From assembly GCA_009602735.1 (NCBI GenBank), contig WELA01006186.1, forward strand, positions 112,663 to 176,662: a DNA stretch of 64,000 nt, written 5' to 3'. Source of the stretch: Mesotaenium endlicherianum (lineage: Eukaryota > Streptophyta > Zygnematophyceae > Zygnematales > Mesotaeniaceae). Shown here one piece after another: positions 9,368-21,956 of the stretch. The notes under the pieces were generated by a model that was given only the letters and a program-made list of their open reading frames with translations, did not search any database and was not told the origin of the DNA. Each line of letters starts with the position of its first letter. Position 1 is the stretch's first letter. The translations under genes and the position numbers were made by a program.

Positions 9368-12300
9368 TTAGAGAAGGGTGCCAGCCGCCCGAAGGTGGAA
9401 CCGTTTCAACGTCCCTTTGGCATTGGTCAACTGGTCTTTAAATTCCCAAGTGTCCCCAGAGGCATCGTAACCCTTCCATCTGACCAGGTACTTCATGACA
9501 TATTTAGATGATCGACGGACACAACGAGCGCCTAAAATCTCCTCAACCTCATATTCCTTAGGGTCACCATCCCGGACAGCGGGGACCGGTCCCGGTTGGA
9601 CAGGTAACCAACCTGTGAACAGTGTGTCACCGTTAATGTATGGTCCTAGGAATGAGGCATTCAAGACTGGGTGACCCTTGTATTCTGCTGACATGTTTAG
9701 TTTGTAAGCATTCTGACCAACACGGCGCACCACCAAATACGGACCGACCCAGACAGGACCAAGCTTTTTCTTGACCACACCAGGGAGGTACAGGTGCTGA
9801 GAATGTAGTTCGACCAAATCGCCCTTAGAAAATGTCAGTTCTCGACGGTGCTGGTTAGCGTATTTTTGTCGATTTTCCTCAGCTTTGTGCACGTGAGTTG
9901 GACTCCTGACAGGGTGTTAGCAAACTCCTGGGTTAATTGGAGGAAGACCGTATTGTCAATCCCTGCAGGGTGAGTTAAAGACTCCCCTAGTACATCTAAA
10001 GGAGACTTAGGGACTCTATCCAGACTCGGTTCAAAAGGAGTCTTGCCCGTTGACGCGTGCACCGCACTGTTGACCGCAAACTGAATTCGAGGCAACAGGT
10101 CATCCCAATTATCTTGTTTTTGGTTAATATATGCTCTCAGCACCTCTTGCAGAACTCGATTAGTTCTTTCAGTCTTGCCATCAGTCTGAGGGTGGTTTGC
10201 TGTGCTGAGCAGCTGTTTGACTCCCATTGACCCCATTAATGCTCTCCAGAACTTAGAGGTAAATTTTGGATCTCTGTCTGAGATGATATTAGAGGGTAGC
10301 CCATGTTGGCATACTACATGGTTGTAGAACTGTCTCGCTGTTTCGAGTGCAGTTACTTTGACAGTTGTGGGGATAAAAATAACCATTTTTTTCAGTTTAT
10401 CCACGACTACCAGCATCAAATCATGCCCATTAGCAGTTCGTGGCAGTGTAACCACCCAGTCCATAGATATTGTTTCCCAACGTCCAGCTCGGATGGGCAG
10501 CGGTTGTAAGAGACCTCCCGGTGGTGTGTGTCTAGACTTATTTCTTTGACACTGATCATAGGACTTAACATACTTCAAGACCTCCCGAGGTAATCCTTCC
10601 CAATGATAACAGTTTGGCCTGCCCCAAATGCCCACCCAGTAAAGTGTCGTGTGCTTGACTTAGTAAAAGGAACCTTATTTCCAAGTTATTAGGAATGACC
10701 AGCTTCAGCCTGCCTGAAGTGGTTTTAGTCGCCCAGGTCCCACCCTTAAGCCTATACCCAAGTGCAATAGCACAACACACACCATCAGTGGGGTTGGGCT
10801 CAAATGTTGGGACAAAAAGGCAGGCTTTCCTAAGTTGTTCAAGAAAGGACTTTTTCACCTTCAATGAAGTGAGTGCACACAGGACTTTATCTACAGCACG
10901 TTGCCTAAAGTTCCTTTCTTGCATGTTAGGTATCTAGAGAGTGCATCAGCAGGATTCAACTTCCCTAGTTTGTAGTCGATTTGGACTTGGAACTGCTCCA
11001 GCATCTGGCTCCAGCGGTTCTCCCTCCTTGACAGCTTGGACTTCTTCTGAAAGTGAGTCAGAGCTAGATGATCTGAAATCACCTTAAAAGCTTTACCATG
11101 TAGGTATGCTCTCCACTGTTTGAGCACATGAATGATAGCTAGCAGCTCTTTATCATGCACAGAGAAATTAACCTCAGCTGGATTAAATTTCATAGACTCA
11201 TACAACACAGGATTCGACACCTGCTTTACCTTACCATCCTTTGTGGTTTTGTCAGCAGGCTGCAACAAAATAGCACCCATGGCAAAGTCAGAGGCATCAG
11301 TAATCACCTGCACAGGTTTTCTCGGGTCATACACGGCTAGCACTGGGGCAGAACAAAGAGCATATTTAAGGGTCTGGAAGGCAGCCTGCTGCTCTTCCCC
11401 CAACACATACCCTATGTCTTTCTTAGTAAGGCCAGTCAGTTTACTGGCCTTTGTATAATAATTATCAATAAATCTCCTATAGTAGTTAGCCAACCCAAGG
11501 AAGGATCTAACTTCAGAGACAGACTGTGGTATAGGCCAGTCCCTTATGGTCTGGACCTTCGTAGGGTCCACACTGATGCCCTCTTGCTGACAACATGGCC
11601 TAGAAATTCAATACTTTCTTTAAAGAAATCACACTTGCTCATTTTAGCATAAAACTGGTTCCTTCTCCAAGTGTCCATGACTGTCTTTATAAGTGTTCAG
11701 CATGCTGAGCTTCATTTTAGAGAATATTAAAATATCATCCAGGAAGACTTGCACAAACTTATCCAGGTAATGTCTGTAAATGTCATTCATAGCACCCATG
11801 AAAGTTGCAGGAGCATCAGTCAGTCCAAATGGCATCACGTTGAACTCAAAGTGTCCATAACATGTGCGGAAGGCAGTCTTGTGTTCATCCCCCTCAGCAA
11901 TTCAGATTTGATGATGAGCACTCTTGAGATCTATCTTACTGAACACATCAGCACCAGACAAGGTATCAAGCAAGTCCTCAATTCTGGGTACAGCATACTT
12001 GTTCTTTACTGTAATTTCGTTCAATGCTCTGTAATCCACACACATCCGCATACTGCCATCCTTTTTCTTAACAAATTGGTTGGGTGCGCCGTAAGGTGAT
12101 TTACTGGGGGAAATATAACCATTTTCCTCAAGCTCTGCAATCTGTATTTTCAACTCCTCGCTCTCCACATAAGACAAGCCATAAGTGCGGTGCCATTGTG
12201 GCTGACTCCCAGGTAATAAGTCAATCCTATGATCTACTTCCCTCTTAGGGGGTAGTCTTGGAGGCATATTAAATACATCCGTGTACTGAGCAACAATTTT

Positions 12301-12810
12301 TGCAGCAGTAGGGTGCTCCGGAGGGCTTACCTTTTTCTCCACCACTTCTTCAGGTTGAGGAGGTACCTCTCTTAGCAGCAGACAGAACATTCTGTCTTCC
12401 TTCTGGTTCCAACTTTTGACAAACTCCATCACATTCAGCAACTTGCATCCTTCTGGAAGCCTCTTTTTTTCCTTCATTTGCCATCCACACAGGACAAGAG
12501 GAAGAGCACTGGTGGGTGCCAAGTCAGTTTGCCCATCACTGGCTCCTCTCACTTTAACTGTACCTCTGCTCCAACACACTTCAGCTTGATGTCTATTAAG
12601 CCAGGACCTGCCTAGCACGAGATCATAAAAGCCAGTGTTGAGTACCTCAAATTTAAGCGTTTCAGTTAGAACTGCAATGCCAGAACCTAACTGGACCTCA
12701 ATAGGCTTGGTTGTAATTCCTCCCGGGATACTTCAGGCACCTTCAAGGAATATTTTTCTATTCCCTTGGATGACAGTAGGCAGCCTTAGCCGCTTACCTA
12801 AGTCCTTATG
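9368..12810 (-). pseudogene. Fam1-C pol: protease remainder, RT, RNase H, integrase, chromodomain
   Basis: Reads leftwards as a series of frame-broken ORFs: protease end and RT start (12618-11902), the FLDDILIFS block (11838-11644), RT end and RNase H (11571-10891; [34 protein letters not shown]), the zinc-binding N-domain of integrase (10924-10565), the integrase core (10635-9835; SMDWVVTLP, SDRDPKFTSKFW, HPQTDGKTERTNR) and the barrel with chromodomain (9892-9368; [15 protein letters not shown]). Catalytic residues mostly survive, but at least five frameshifts or stops prevent a single product. It continues the gag-protease part at 30493-32304 across the A insertion. Confidence 0.9.
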
Positions 12811-13520
12811 TGAAATGAATCGACTTACCAAATAGGCGATTAACAATTAATAAAGATCTTTATATCAGCAAGTAATCTTTATGGATTTTCCGTTAACTGG
12901 TTAAACGGAAAAAGGACAACACTCTAGCAGTGAACAACATTCGTAAGTCCAATGCGAGTAAATTAGCATCAATATTGCAATCAGTAAAGTCATACATAAG
13001 CAAGGTTAGAAAACAGTGCGTATCAATGGCTTCTCGCCTTGGATTCAGATCTCTCTCAGTAAGCTGTACAAGAGAGTTGGCCTCGTTTCCGAATGCCAAA
13101 CTCGAGAGCAATGCCTAGCATATGTACATGGAAAGAGTTTACTGTTCAACGGCTAGTGCAATGGCACCGCCTACCCGGGAGTTAACTACGTTGGTAGGAC
13201 CTCGGTTAACCAAATCCACCGCCATCTCCCATCATCCCAAATCGCCATCCATCATAGGGATGTCATTTGGCCATTCATCTAGCATACCACACTTAGATGC
13301 ATATCGAGGCAGTTCGCTGCTACCGAGTACGGAAGTCAGCTGGCTGTCAAAGAATGTGTCAGCAAGTTGACTTCAGGCTGCTGCTTTCGACTGAGTCATT
13401 AAAATGATGTTAAATATAAATTCCAGCAGTCTGGTTATTTACTAGAGTTCAGCATGCTAAACTTATTTAACTGTTATATTTTAATGAATATTATATCAAC
13501 GAATATACTGATTCACTACA
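12811..13520 (-). repeat. Fam1-A 3' LTR
   Basis: Reverse complement runs from TGTAGTGAATCAG to CGATTCATTTCA (TG...CA ends). The upstream boundary is set by the purine tract AAGTTGGAGGGAT (RC of 13521-13534). The downstream boundary is set by the TTATG duplication. It carries two copies of the roughly 26-bp CAGTCTGCTGGACTT-type U3 repeat. Confidence 0.9.
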
Positions 13521-13555
13521 ATCCCTCCAACTTAACATGTTGTCGCCTCGACAAC
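13521..13555 (-). promoter_or_regulatory. Fam1-A polypurine tract with adjacent inverted repeat
   Basis: The reverse complement gives GTTGTCG AGG CGACAAC, a perfect 7-bp inverted repeat with a 3-nt loop, followed within 6 nt by AAGTTGGAGGGAT and the LTR. The same layout precedes the 3' LTRs of B and E. The purine tract primes plus-strand DNA synthesis. The role of the hairpin is unknown. Confidence 0.75.
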
Positions 13556-15303
13556 ACTGACACTGGGTACATAGGTTGCCCCAACTGAATACACTGATCC
13601 CTCTCCCATCCAGCATGCTCTGCCCTTGGCCTTCCGCCCTTAAGAGGGAGATGCCCCTGGGGCCCTATGGTCAGGGGAGTCAGTCCTCCTCCTGTCTTGG
13701 GGTCTTCTGAAGCCTGTCAGAGAGGGAGGTTCCGTGTAAGGACCCGGCAAAGAACGCAGTAACTGTGCTGTTTCTTCCTGCACGGTCGAAAACTGAATGG
13801 AGGCAGCCTCCTTCTGGGCATCCCTCAAACTGACTGGTACATATACCGGCATCCCAGAAGGATGTTGCATGACATGAGCTAAGGTACATGCCCTCTCTGC
13901 GAGGGAGATGCCGGCAGGCCTCTGGCTATTTCTCTAGCAGCCCTCCTGTTTGCCCTATCTGACTGGGTCTCCGTGCCTGCAGATGGGCTCTGTCCTCTGG
14001 CAGTTCCCAGCAAAGTGATATCCTCCTCTTCAGCGAGTTGCTGCAGGGCCAACCCCGTCTTCTCCCTTACAGGGGATGTGGTAGGTGTCGGGATCACGGC
14101 GGGGCTAGTGTCCTCCTCCTTGCCTTCCTCTTCGTCTTCCTCTGACTCCTCCTCCTCTCCGTCCCCGGGTTCCTCTGAGAATTCTGGGGTCTCTTCTGTC
14201 AGCTGCTCCAGTTCTTACCAAGAAAAAGAATATCCCACTGACCTTCCCCTTTTGGGTGCTGGTGGGGGCTGCTGAGTCCGGACCGCATACAGGTCCTTTC
14301 CCCCCTGCTTGCTTGCCCATTTGGCATAAGCGTGCTTCCCTTTTGAGAATGTGTCTCGGGCCCTACTTCTGTCCCCCTGCATTTCTTGGCTCATGCAGTC
14401 TCTGACTCCATCCAATCTTAGGTCCCAAGCCGCAATGTGAGGAGGCAATACTATGTTCCCCTTAAGGTCTGTCAGAAAATCCTCATCCGTCGCCCTGTCA
14501 ATCTGCTGGTCCCTCATGTTGATGGTCATCCACCGCCAATCGGTGGGCTTTTGGAAGAAGGCAGGGTCTGTCCTTTTAAGAGTACAAGGGTACCAGTGCC
14601 CTGCAAAGTCTAGCTCACTGGTTTCCCTGGCCAAGAACTCCCAGCTTCTCCTCTCCACCTCATTATACATGGCCTTGAACCGGTTATGGGGTGTAGAGTC
14701 CTTAAAGCTGTCCGCGTCCATGGGGATCATCCTGATGACCCTATCTTCCCCCCAGATACCAGGAATCGATACAGCCCCTGCTTCGTTTACCTGGGCCATT
14801 GCCTTGGCCTCTCTAACCGTATATCCTACCATCCTGGCGTAATCGTGGTAGAGGAGGAGCTCCGTGCTGACCTCTATATACTTGTCAAAGTTTTTGGATG
14901 TCTCCCCTTCCCTCTGGAGGATGTCCTTCTGTGACTCACTGCGACTTCTCTGAGCATACCTGAAGGCCTCCTCCAGTAGATCGAAGCCCTTGCCCAGTAC
15001 TGTGTAGCGGTAGCTGCTGATTCTCCTCTGCTCTTCTTCGGCCTGTTGCTTCCGCTTCTCCTTAGCTTGCCTCTCCTCTTTTGCTTTCTTGGCCTCCTCT
15101 GCAGCTTTTCTGTCTAGTTCTTCCTGCCTCAGTCTGACCTGTTCCTCCTCCTCCTTCTTCTTCTGTGCCTCCCACTGTTGTTGGAGTCGTTGTGATTCCC
15201 GAGCGGAGATGGAGGATGATTCGATGTCTCCACGGAATTGCAAGTATTCTGCATGTGCCTCTTTCGCCCTTCTCTTCCTCTTGAGTTCCGACTTTTGAGT
15301 CAT
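13556..15303 (-). pseudogene. Fam1-A ORF3, second subtype
   Basis: Opens at ATG 15303 (MTQKSELKRKRRAKEAH) and is intact for about 360 residues to 14215. The parts are a coiled coil (about residues 1-105), the conserved block (about 106-330: YRYTVLGKGFDLLEEAF, VGYTVREAKAMAQ, IPGIWGEDRVIRM, YNEVERRSWEFLARE, HWYPCTLKRTD, PTDWRWMT, LPPHIAAWDLRLDG, FSKGKHAYAKWA) and then an acidic, Ser/Pro-rich region. The frame changes at about 14215, 14100 and 13875. The remaining C-terminal homology (ITLLGTARGQSPSAG, RGLPASPSQRGHVP, HPSGMPVYVPVSL) lies in shifted frames down to 13640. No membrane segment or signal peptide is visible, so it does not look like an envelope protein. Confidence 0.85.
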
Positions 15304-15652
15304 CCTGCTCAATCATAAACACAATGAAATTAGTGAAGTCATAATATTTTGCCGCTACTGAGTGCCCTTGATGAAGAGGAACGCGATCGGGAGAGTTCCT
15401 AGTGTGAAATACCTGGTGTGAGTGAATATAAGGGAAAAATTGAGTTAGAGAGAAAGTGGGTGTGAGCGCAGGTTGAGTGTGTAATATGGTTATCAGAGAT
15501 TTTCCGGCTGATCCCGAAACAGAATACTACTCCCTCCAACTTAATTTTAAAGGTGGACTGCCTGTCACAACTGTCACTAACTGTCACATCCCCCTCCAAC
15601 TTATATGGAGACAGGACCTCCTGTCACCTTCCCATGTTTACTTAAGAGACAG
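15304..15652 (-). other. Fam1-A pol-ORF3 spacer
   Basis: Non-coding. It holds two AAGTTGGAGGG-like tracts in reverse complement (near 15531 and 15591), matching the internal purine tracts of the other copies. No other feature is seen. Confidence 0.5.
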
Positions 15653-18600
15653 TTAGTGCGGTGCCCCAGCCGCCCAAAGGTGAAACCGTTTTAACGCCCC
15701 TTTGGCATTGGTCAGCTGGTCTTTAAATTCCCCAGTGTCCTCAGAGGCATCGTAACCCTTCCATTGGATGAGGTACTTCATGACATATTTAGACAATCGA
15801 CGGACCGAGCGAGCGTTTCAAATCTCATCGACTTCATATTCCTCAGGGTCATTGTCTCGGACAGCAGGGATTGGATCCGGTTGTACAGGTAACCGCCCTG
15901 TGAACAGTATATCACCTTTGATGTATAATTCCAGGAAGGAGACATTAAAGACCGGGTGACCCTTGTAGTCCGCTGACATGTTCAGTTGTAAGCATTCTGA
16001 CCGACACGACGCACTACCGAATATGGACCGACCCAGACAGGGCCAAGCTTTTTCTTGACCACACCAGGAAGGTACAGGTGCTGAGAATGCAATTTGGCTA
16101 AATCGCCCTTGAAAAATGTCAGCTCCCGACGGTGTTGATTAGCGTATTTTTGTTGGTTTTCTTGGGCTTTGTGCAGGTTTTGGTGGACTTCTGACAGGGA
16201 GTCAGCAAACTCCTGAGTTAACTGGAGGGCGACCGGATTGTCAATCCCTTCAGGGTCAGTTAAAGACTCCCCCAGTACATCTAAAGGAGACTTAGGAACT
16301 CTACCCAGGCTGAGTTCAAAAGGAGTCTTGCCCGTTGACGCGTGCACCGCACTGTTGACCGCAAACTGAATTTGAGGCAACATGTCATCCCAATTATCTT
16401 GTTTTTGGTTAATATATTCTCTCAGCACCTCCTGTTGAACTCGGTTAGTTCTTTCAGTCTGCCCATCATTCTGAGGGTGGTTTGCTGTGCTGAGCAGCTG
16501 CCCGACTCCCATTAATCCCATTAAAGCTCTCCAGAACTTAGAGGTAAATTTCGAGTCTCTGTCTGAGATTATATTAGAGGGTAGCCCATGTTGGCATATT
16601 ACATGGTTGTAGAACTGTCTCGCTGTTTCGAGTGCAGTTACTTTGACAGTTGTGGGGATGAAAATGACCATTTTTGTCAATTTATCCACGACTACCAGTA
16701 TCGAATCATGTCCATTGGCAGTTCGTGGCAGTGTGACCACCCAGTCCATGGATATAGTTTCCCAGCGTCCCGCTGAGATGGGCAGCGGTTGCAAGAGACC
16801 TCCCGGTGGTGTGTGCCTAGACTTATTTCTTTGACACTGGTCACAGGACTTCACATATTTCAAGACCTATCGAGGCAACCCCTCCGAATGATAATGTTTT
16901 GCCAGTTTGCCAACAATTTTGGCCTGCCCCAAATGCCCACCCAGTAAACTGTCATGTGCTTGACTCAATAAAAGGGACCTTAATTCCAAGTTATTAGGAA
17001 TGACCAGCTTCAGCCTGCCTGAAGTGGTTTCAGTTACCCAGACCCCTCCCGTAAGATTATACCCGAATGCAGTAGCACGACACACACCAGTAGTGGGGCT
17101 GGGCTCAAATGTTGGGTCAGAAAGGTAGGCTTTCCTAAGTTGTTCAAGGAAGGACTTTTTCACCTTTAGTGAAGTGAGTGCACACAGAACTTTATCTACA
17201 GTATGCTGACTAAAGTGTCTTTCTTGCAAGTCAGGTCTTCTAGAGAGTGCATTAGCGAGATTCAAATTTCGTGGTTTGTAGTCGATCTGGACTTGGAACT
17301 GCTCCAGCAGCTGGCTCCAGCACTTCTTCTGAAAGTGGGTCAGAGCTAGATGATCTGTAATCACCTTGAAGGCTTTACCATGTAAGTATGCTCTCCACTG
17401 TTTGAGCACATGAATGATAGCTAGCAGCTCTTTATCATGCACTAAGTAATTAATCTCCGCTGGATTAAATTTCATAGACTCGTACAACACAGGATGCCAC
17501 TCCTGCCTTATCTTACCATCCTTTGTGGTTTTGTCCGCAGGCTGCAACAAAATAGCACCCATGGCAAAGTCAGAGGCATCATTGACTACCTGCGCCGGTT
17601 TGCTGGGGTCATACACGGCTAGCACTGGGGCAGAACAAAGGGCATCTTTAAGGGTCTGGAAGGCACCATGCTGCTCTCCCCCCACACATACCCTATGTCT
17701 GTCTTAGTAAGGTCAGTCAGTTTACTGGCTTTTGTGGAATAATTCTCAATAAATCCCCTATAGTAGTTAGCCAACCCGAGGAAGGATCTAACTTCAGAGA
17801 CAGACTGTGGTACAGGCCAGTCCCTTCTGGTTTGGACTTCCTTAGGGTCCACACTGATGCCCTCTTTACTGACAACGTGGCATAAGAATTCGATACTTTC
17901 TTTGAAGAAATCACACTTGCTGATTTTAGCATAGACCTGATTTCTTCTCAGAATGTCCATGACTGTCTTTAAGTATTCAGCGTGCTGAGTCTCATCTTTA
18001 GAGAAAACTAAAATATCATCCAGGAAAACTTGAACAAATTTATCCAAATAAGGTCTGAAAATGTCATTCATAGCACCCATGAAGGTTGCGGGAGCATTAG
18101 TTAGTCCAAATGGCATCACGTTGAACTCATAGTGTCCATAACTTGTGCGGAAGGCAGTCTTGTGTTCATCCCCTTCACGAATTCTGAATTGATGATAACC
18201 ACTCTTGAGATCTATCTTACTAAACACCTTAGCACCAGACAGGGTATCAAGCAAGTCCTCGATTCTGGGTAAAGCATACTTGTTCTTTATCGTAATTCTG
18301 TTCAGGGCTCTGTAATCCACACACATCCGCATACTGCCATCCCTTTTCTTAACAAATAGGATGGGTGCGCCGTAAGGTGATTTACTGGGGGAAATATAAC
18401 CATTTTCCTCAAGCTCTGCAATCTGTATTTTCAACTCCTCGCTCTCCACATAAGACAAGCGATAAGTGCGTTGCCAAGGTGGCTGACTACCCGGTAATAA
18501 TCAATTCGATGATCTACTTCCCTCTTAGGGGGTAGTCCTGGAGGCATATTAAATACATCCGTGTACTGAGCAACGATTTTTGCAGCAGTAGGGTGCTCCG

Positions 18601-19342
18601 GAGGGCTGACCATTTTCTCCACCACTTCTTCAGGTTGAGGAGGTACCTCTCTTAGCAGCAGACAGAACATTCTGTCTTCGTGCTGGTTCCAGCTTTTGAC
18701 AAACTCCATCGCATTCACCAACTTGCATCCTTCTGGAAGCCTCTTCTTTTCCTTCATTTGCCATCCACACAAGACAAGAGGAAGAGCACTGGTGGGGGCC
18801 AAGTCAGTCTGCCCATCACTGGCTCCTCTCAATTTAACTGTACCTCTGCCTCAACACACTTCAGCTTGATGTCTATTAAGCCAGGACCTGCCTAGCACGA
18901 GATCATAGAAGCCAGTGTTGAGGACCTGAAATGTAAGCGTTTCAATTAGAAATGCAACGCCAGAACCTAACTGGATCTCAATAGGCTTGGTTATAACTCC
19001 TCCCGGGATACTTGAGGCATCTCCATGGAATATTTTTCTATTCCCTTGGGTGACAGTAGGCAGCCTTAGCCGCTTATGTAAGTCCTTGTGGATAAAAGTA
19101 TGTGACGCCCCTCCGTCAACAAATGCCCTCACCTTCCTACCTGCAATCATGCAATGCAGTAGGATCGGGGGAATTGTTTTTTCCTGACTTTCGCATTGTT
19201 CTCCTGACTTAGCAAAGAAATGTTGGACATCAGGTGGAACAAGAGCATCCAGAGTGTGCACTCTCTGGATGTCTATATTGCTGATGGTCTCCTTCATCAG
19301 GTTGTCAGGCATGCATAGTGAATCCAGTTCAGTAGGACCCAT
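15653..19342 (-). pseudogene. Fam1-A pol: protease, RT, RNase H, integrase, chromodomain
   Basis: Same domain order as the intact B copy, but in five or more frames: protease (19342-18851, [15 protein letters not shown]), protease-RT linker (18832-18431), RT (18458-17619; [29 protein letters not shown]), RNase H and integrase zinc domain (17685-16867; [24 protein letters not shown]), integrase core (16863-15982; [34 protein letters not shown]), then a broken chromodomain to 15653. RNase H has lost a short segment (HFQKKCWSQ against [17 protein letters not shown] in B). It is a dead polyprotein with mostly conserved catalytic residues. Confidence 0.9.
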
Positions 19343-19392
19343 GATACCTGCTACGAGGGCAGCTAGTGACGACTCACTATCTCTAGCATCCT

Positions 19393-19435
19393 CACAGTCA
19401 GTAGACTGGATTACTGACTGTTGCTGTCTTTTAAA
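19393..19435 (-). promoter_or_regulatory. Fam1-A gag-pol -1 frameshift signal
   Basis: Reverse complement: slippery T TTA AAA (19429-19435) in the Gag frame, 7-nt spacer, then a perfect 10-bp stem (ACAGTCAGTA / TACTGACTGT) with an 8-nt loop. It is identical in plan to the B copy. Confidence 0.8.
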
Positions 19436-20889
19436 GGCTGGTCAATTCTCTCGACTTTTGGGAGGTGCTTGTCTGGACACTGCTCTCTGAAGTGACCTGG
19501 CTGCTGGCAATGGAAGCAAACCGATTTTGCTGAGGCTGGTCTCGGCTTAGTCCTACCACCGCCTCTTCCATAGCCGCCTCGAGGGAAACCACCTCTACCT
19601 CTAGACTGTATGGCATTATACTCATACTCATATTCATCACCCTGATCATCCTCAGCCTGGTCTCCTTCAATTGCATTGTAGGAACCGTGGGGCTTTTTGA
19701 CAATCTTAGACACCAAAGCATTACTCTGGCGCTTGTGATTGAACTGCTGCTGATCCCAGGCATCAGCATCCTGGATCAAGTCAGCCAGTTTCTCATACTT
19801 TTTCTCAGCAAAATGACCAGAGACCTCGGATTTCAAGCCATACCTGAAGTATGCTATCCTATACCGTTCTGGCAAGTCTGGCTGCTTCATCACGTTGTCC
19901 TGGAACTTTTGAGCAAACTCAGCAACTGAAGTGGTCTGCTTCAGTGTCAGGGAGATCATCGCATAGATTGCTTTCTCCTGCTGGTTGATGACATCAAACT
20001 TCTCATGCAACTTCTCGACAAACTCTACCCACGTAGGGTCACCGAGTTGCCGAGCCTTACGCTCTCCTTTTGAGTTAAGCCACTTGTCTGCGGCACTGCC
20101 TTTCAGTAGCGCACCGGTGTGCCTCACCTTCTCGTAATCTTGCAGTTCTGGGTAGTTCTCCAGCCACTGCTCAACATCCGCGAGAAACTTGATCAGGTAA
20201 TATTTTCTGTTTCCCTCAGGATCATAGTCCTGGGGAGGTTTCGGCTTGGGCTTACTAGGCCCTCGGCCACCACCACTAGTGGTGTGAGACCCCAGTTGGT
20301 CTCTGTCCCGGAGTAGGGACATTATGATTCTTTTGTCCTCCTGCTGGGACTGATACATGGTCGCCATTTGCGACTGCATCTGAACGAACAATGCTCCCAA
20401 GTCTACATTTTGGGGTGGTAGATTAGCAAATGCAGCAGCAGCATTGGCATCTACTCGCTGAGTAGTGTCCTCAACAATCCCTCTTGCTCCTGCAGCAGCA
20501 ATTCCTGCCGCATTCAGCCGGTCACGTATTTGACCTAGGGGTACATTGAGTTGTACGGCAGGAGGTGGGTTCAGAACATTGGCCCTTGATGCCATAAGTT
20601 CTTCAACAGTGCGCTCGTCAGCTGGCTGTCCTTCCCTCCTTTGTATATCTTCAGCGGCCTTCGCTACTTGTTCAGCTTCTAGTCTGGCTATCTCCTCCTC
20701 AGCTTGCTGAGCTGCGACTGAGGCAATAGCAGCTGCCTCATCTGCAGCCTCCCTAGCTGCAGTATCCGCTACTGCTTTCGAATAGGTACGGTTTCCCGCT
20801 ACATGGCTTTCCGCCTGGTTTTTGACATTCTCGTTATCCTGGTTCTCCATGTCTCGGGAGTTGCTAGTTTGAGACCTTGTCCTTACCAT
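19411..20889 (-). CDS. Fam1-A Gag, intact (492 aa)
   Basis: Structural protein of the element's virus-like particle. ATG at 20889 (MVRTRSQTSNSRDMENQ) lies about 30 nt after the primer-binding site. Residues 35-100 form an alanine- and glutamate-rich helix (AAREAADEAAAIASVAAQQAEEE). About 220-380 is the retrotransposon Gag core (FLADVEQWLENYPELQDYEKV, LKGSAADKWL, WVEFVEKLHEKFD, RYRIAYFRYGLKSEV). An acidic YEYEYN stretch and an Arg/Gly-rich segment (SRGRGGFPRGGYGRGGGR) follow. A CCHC nucleic-acid knuckle (CFHCQQPGHFREQC) lies near residue 465. This is the only full-length Gag in the window, and its pol is dead. Confidence 0.93.
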   Translation of the reverse strand: MVRTRSQTSNSRDMENQDNENVKNQAESHVAGNRTYSKAVADTAAREAADEAAAIASVAAQQAEEEIARLEAEQVAKAAEDIQRREGQPADERTVEELMASRANVLNPPPAVQLNVPLGQIRDRLNAAGIAAAGARGIVEDTTQRVDANAAAAFANLPPQNVDLGALFVQMQSQMATMYQSQQEDKRIIMSLLRDRDQLGSHTTSGGGRGPSKPKPKPPQDYDPEGNRKYYLIKFLADVEQWLENYPELQDYEKVRHTGALLKGSAADKWLNSKGERKARQLGDPTWVEFVEKLHEKFDVINQQEKAIYAMISLTLKQTTSVAEFAQKFQDNVMKQPDLPERYRIAYFRYGLKSEVSGHFAEKKYEKLADLIQDADAWDQQQFNHKRQSNALVSKIVKKPHGSYNAIEGDQAEDDQGDEYEYEYNAIQSRGRGGFPRGGYGRGGGRTKPRPASAKSVCFHCQQPGHFREQCPDKHLPKVERIDQPLKDSNSQ

Positions 20890-20923
20890 ACAAAGAGGAC
20901 TGTGAATACTGCTCCGATACCAC

Positions 20924-21176
20924 CGAAATGGATCGACTTACCAAATAGGCGATTAACATTTAATAAAGATCTTTATATCAGCATGTAATCTTTATGGATT
21001 TTCGGTTAACTTATTAAACGGCAAAAGGACAACACACTAGCAGTGAACTACACTCGTAAGTCAAATGCGAGTAAACTAGCATCAATAATGCACTTAGTAA
21101 ACTCATACACAAGCAAGGTTAGAAGACAGTGCGTATCAATGGCTTCTCGCCTTGGATTCAGATCTCTCTCAGTAAG
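20924..21176 (-). repeat. Fam1-A 5' LTR, 3' portion (LTR split by Fam1-B)
   Basis: The R/U5 side of the minus-strand 5' LTR. Its end reads CATTTCG in reverse complement (terminal CA changed to CG) and is followed by the PBS GTGGTATCGGAGC at about 20911-20923. It is cut at 21176, where Fam1-B begins. The other portion is 30024-30487. Confidence 0.9.
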
Positions 21177-21922
21177 TGTAATGAATCAGTATATTAGTAG
21201 ATATAATATTCATTTAAATATAATAGTTAATTTAGTTCAGCCTGCTGAACTCTAGTTAGTAGTCAGTCTGCTGAACTTTAGTTATTAATCAGTCTGCTGG
21301 ACTTTATATTTAATACCAGTTTAATGACTCAGCCGGGTGCAGCAGGTTCAAGTCAACTCAAGTCACCTTGCTGACACATTCTTTGACAGCCAGCTGACTT
21401 CTGTACTCGGTAGCAGCGAACTGCCTTGATATGCATCTAAGTACGATATGCTAGATGAATGGCCAGATGACATCCCTATGGTGGATGGCTATTCGGGATG
21501 ATGGGAGATGGCGGTGGATTTGGTTATCCGAGGTCCTACCAACGTGGTTAACTCCCGGGTAGGCGATGCCATTGCACTGGCCGTTGAACAGTAAACTCAT
21601 TCCATGTACATATGCTAGGCATTGCTCTCGAGTTCGGCATTCGGAAACGAGGCCAACTCTCTTGTACAGCTTACTGAGAGAACTCTGAATCCAAGGCGAG
21701 AAGCCATTGATACGCACTGTCTTCTAACCGTGCTTATGTATGAGTTTACTGATTTGCATCATTGATGCTAGTTTACTCGCATTTGACTTACGAGTATTAT
21801 TCCCTGCTAGTGTATTGTCCTTTGCCGTTTAACTAGTTAACGGAAGTACCACAAAGATTACTTGCTGATATAAAGATCTTTATTAATTGTTAATCGCCTA
21901 TTTCGTAAGTCGATTCATTTCA
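21177..21922 (+). repeat. Fam1-B 5' LTR (746 bp)
   Basis: TGTAATGAATCAG ... CGATTCATTTCA. Near its start (about 21235-21316) are three units of a roughly 26-bp repeat (CAGTCTGCTGAACTTTAGTTA type). The A, C and E LTRs have two, which accounts for most of the 30-bp length difference. Confidence 0.95.
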
Positions 21923-21923
21923 G

Positions 21924-21941
21924 TGGTATCGGAGCAGTTAT
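21924..21941 (+). promoter_or_regulatory. Fam1-B primer-binding site
   Basis: TGGTATCGGAGCAGTT lies one base after the LTR. It is complementary to the 3' end of initiator tRNA-Met as in most plant LTR elements, with G for A at one position. It primes minus-strand DNA synthesis. Confidence 0.85.
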
Positions 21942-21956
21942 CACAGTCTTCTTTGT

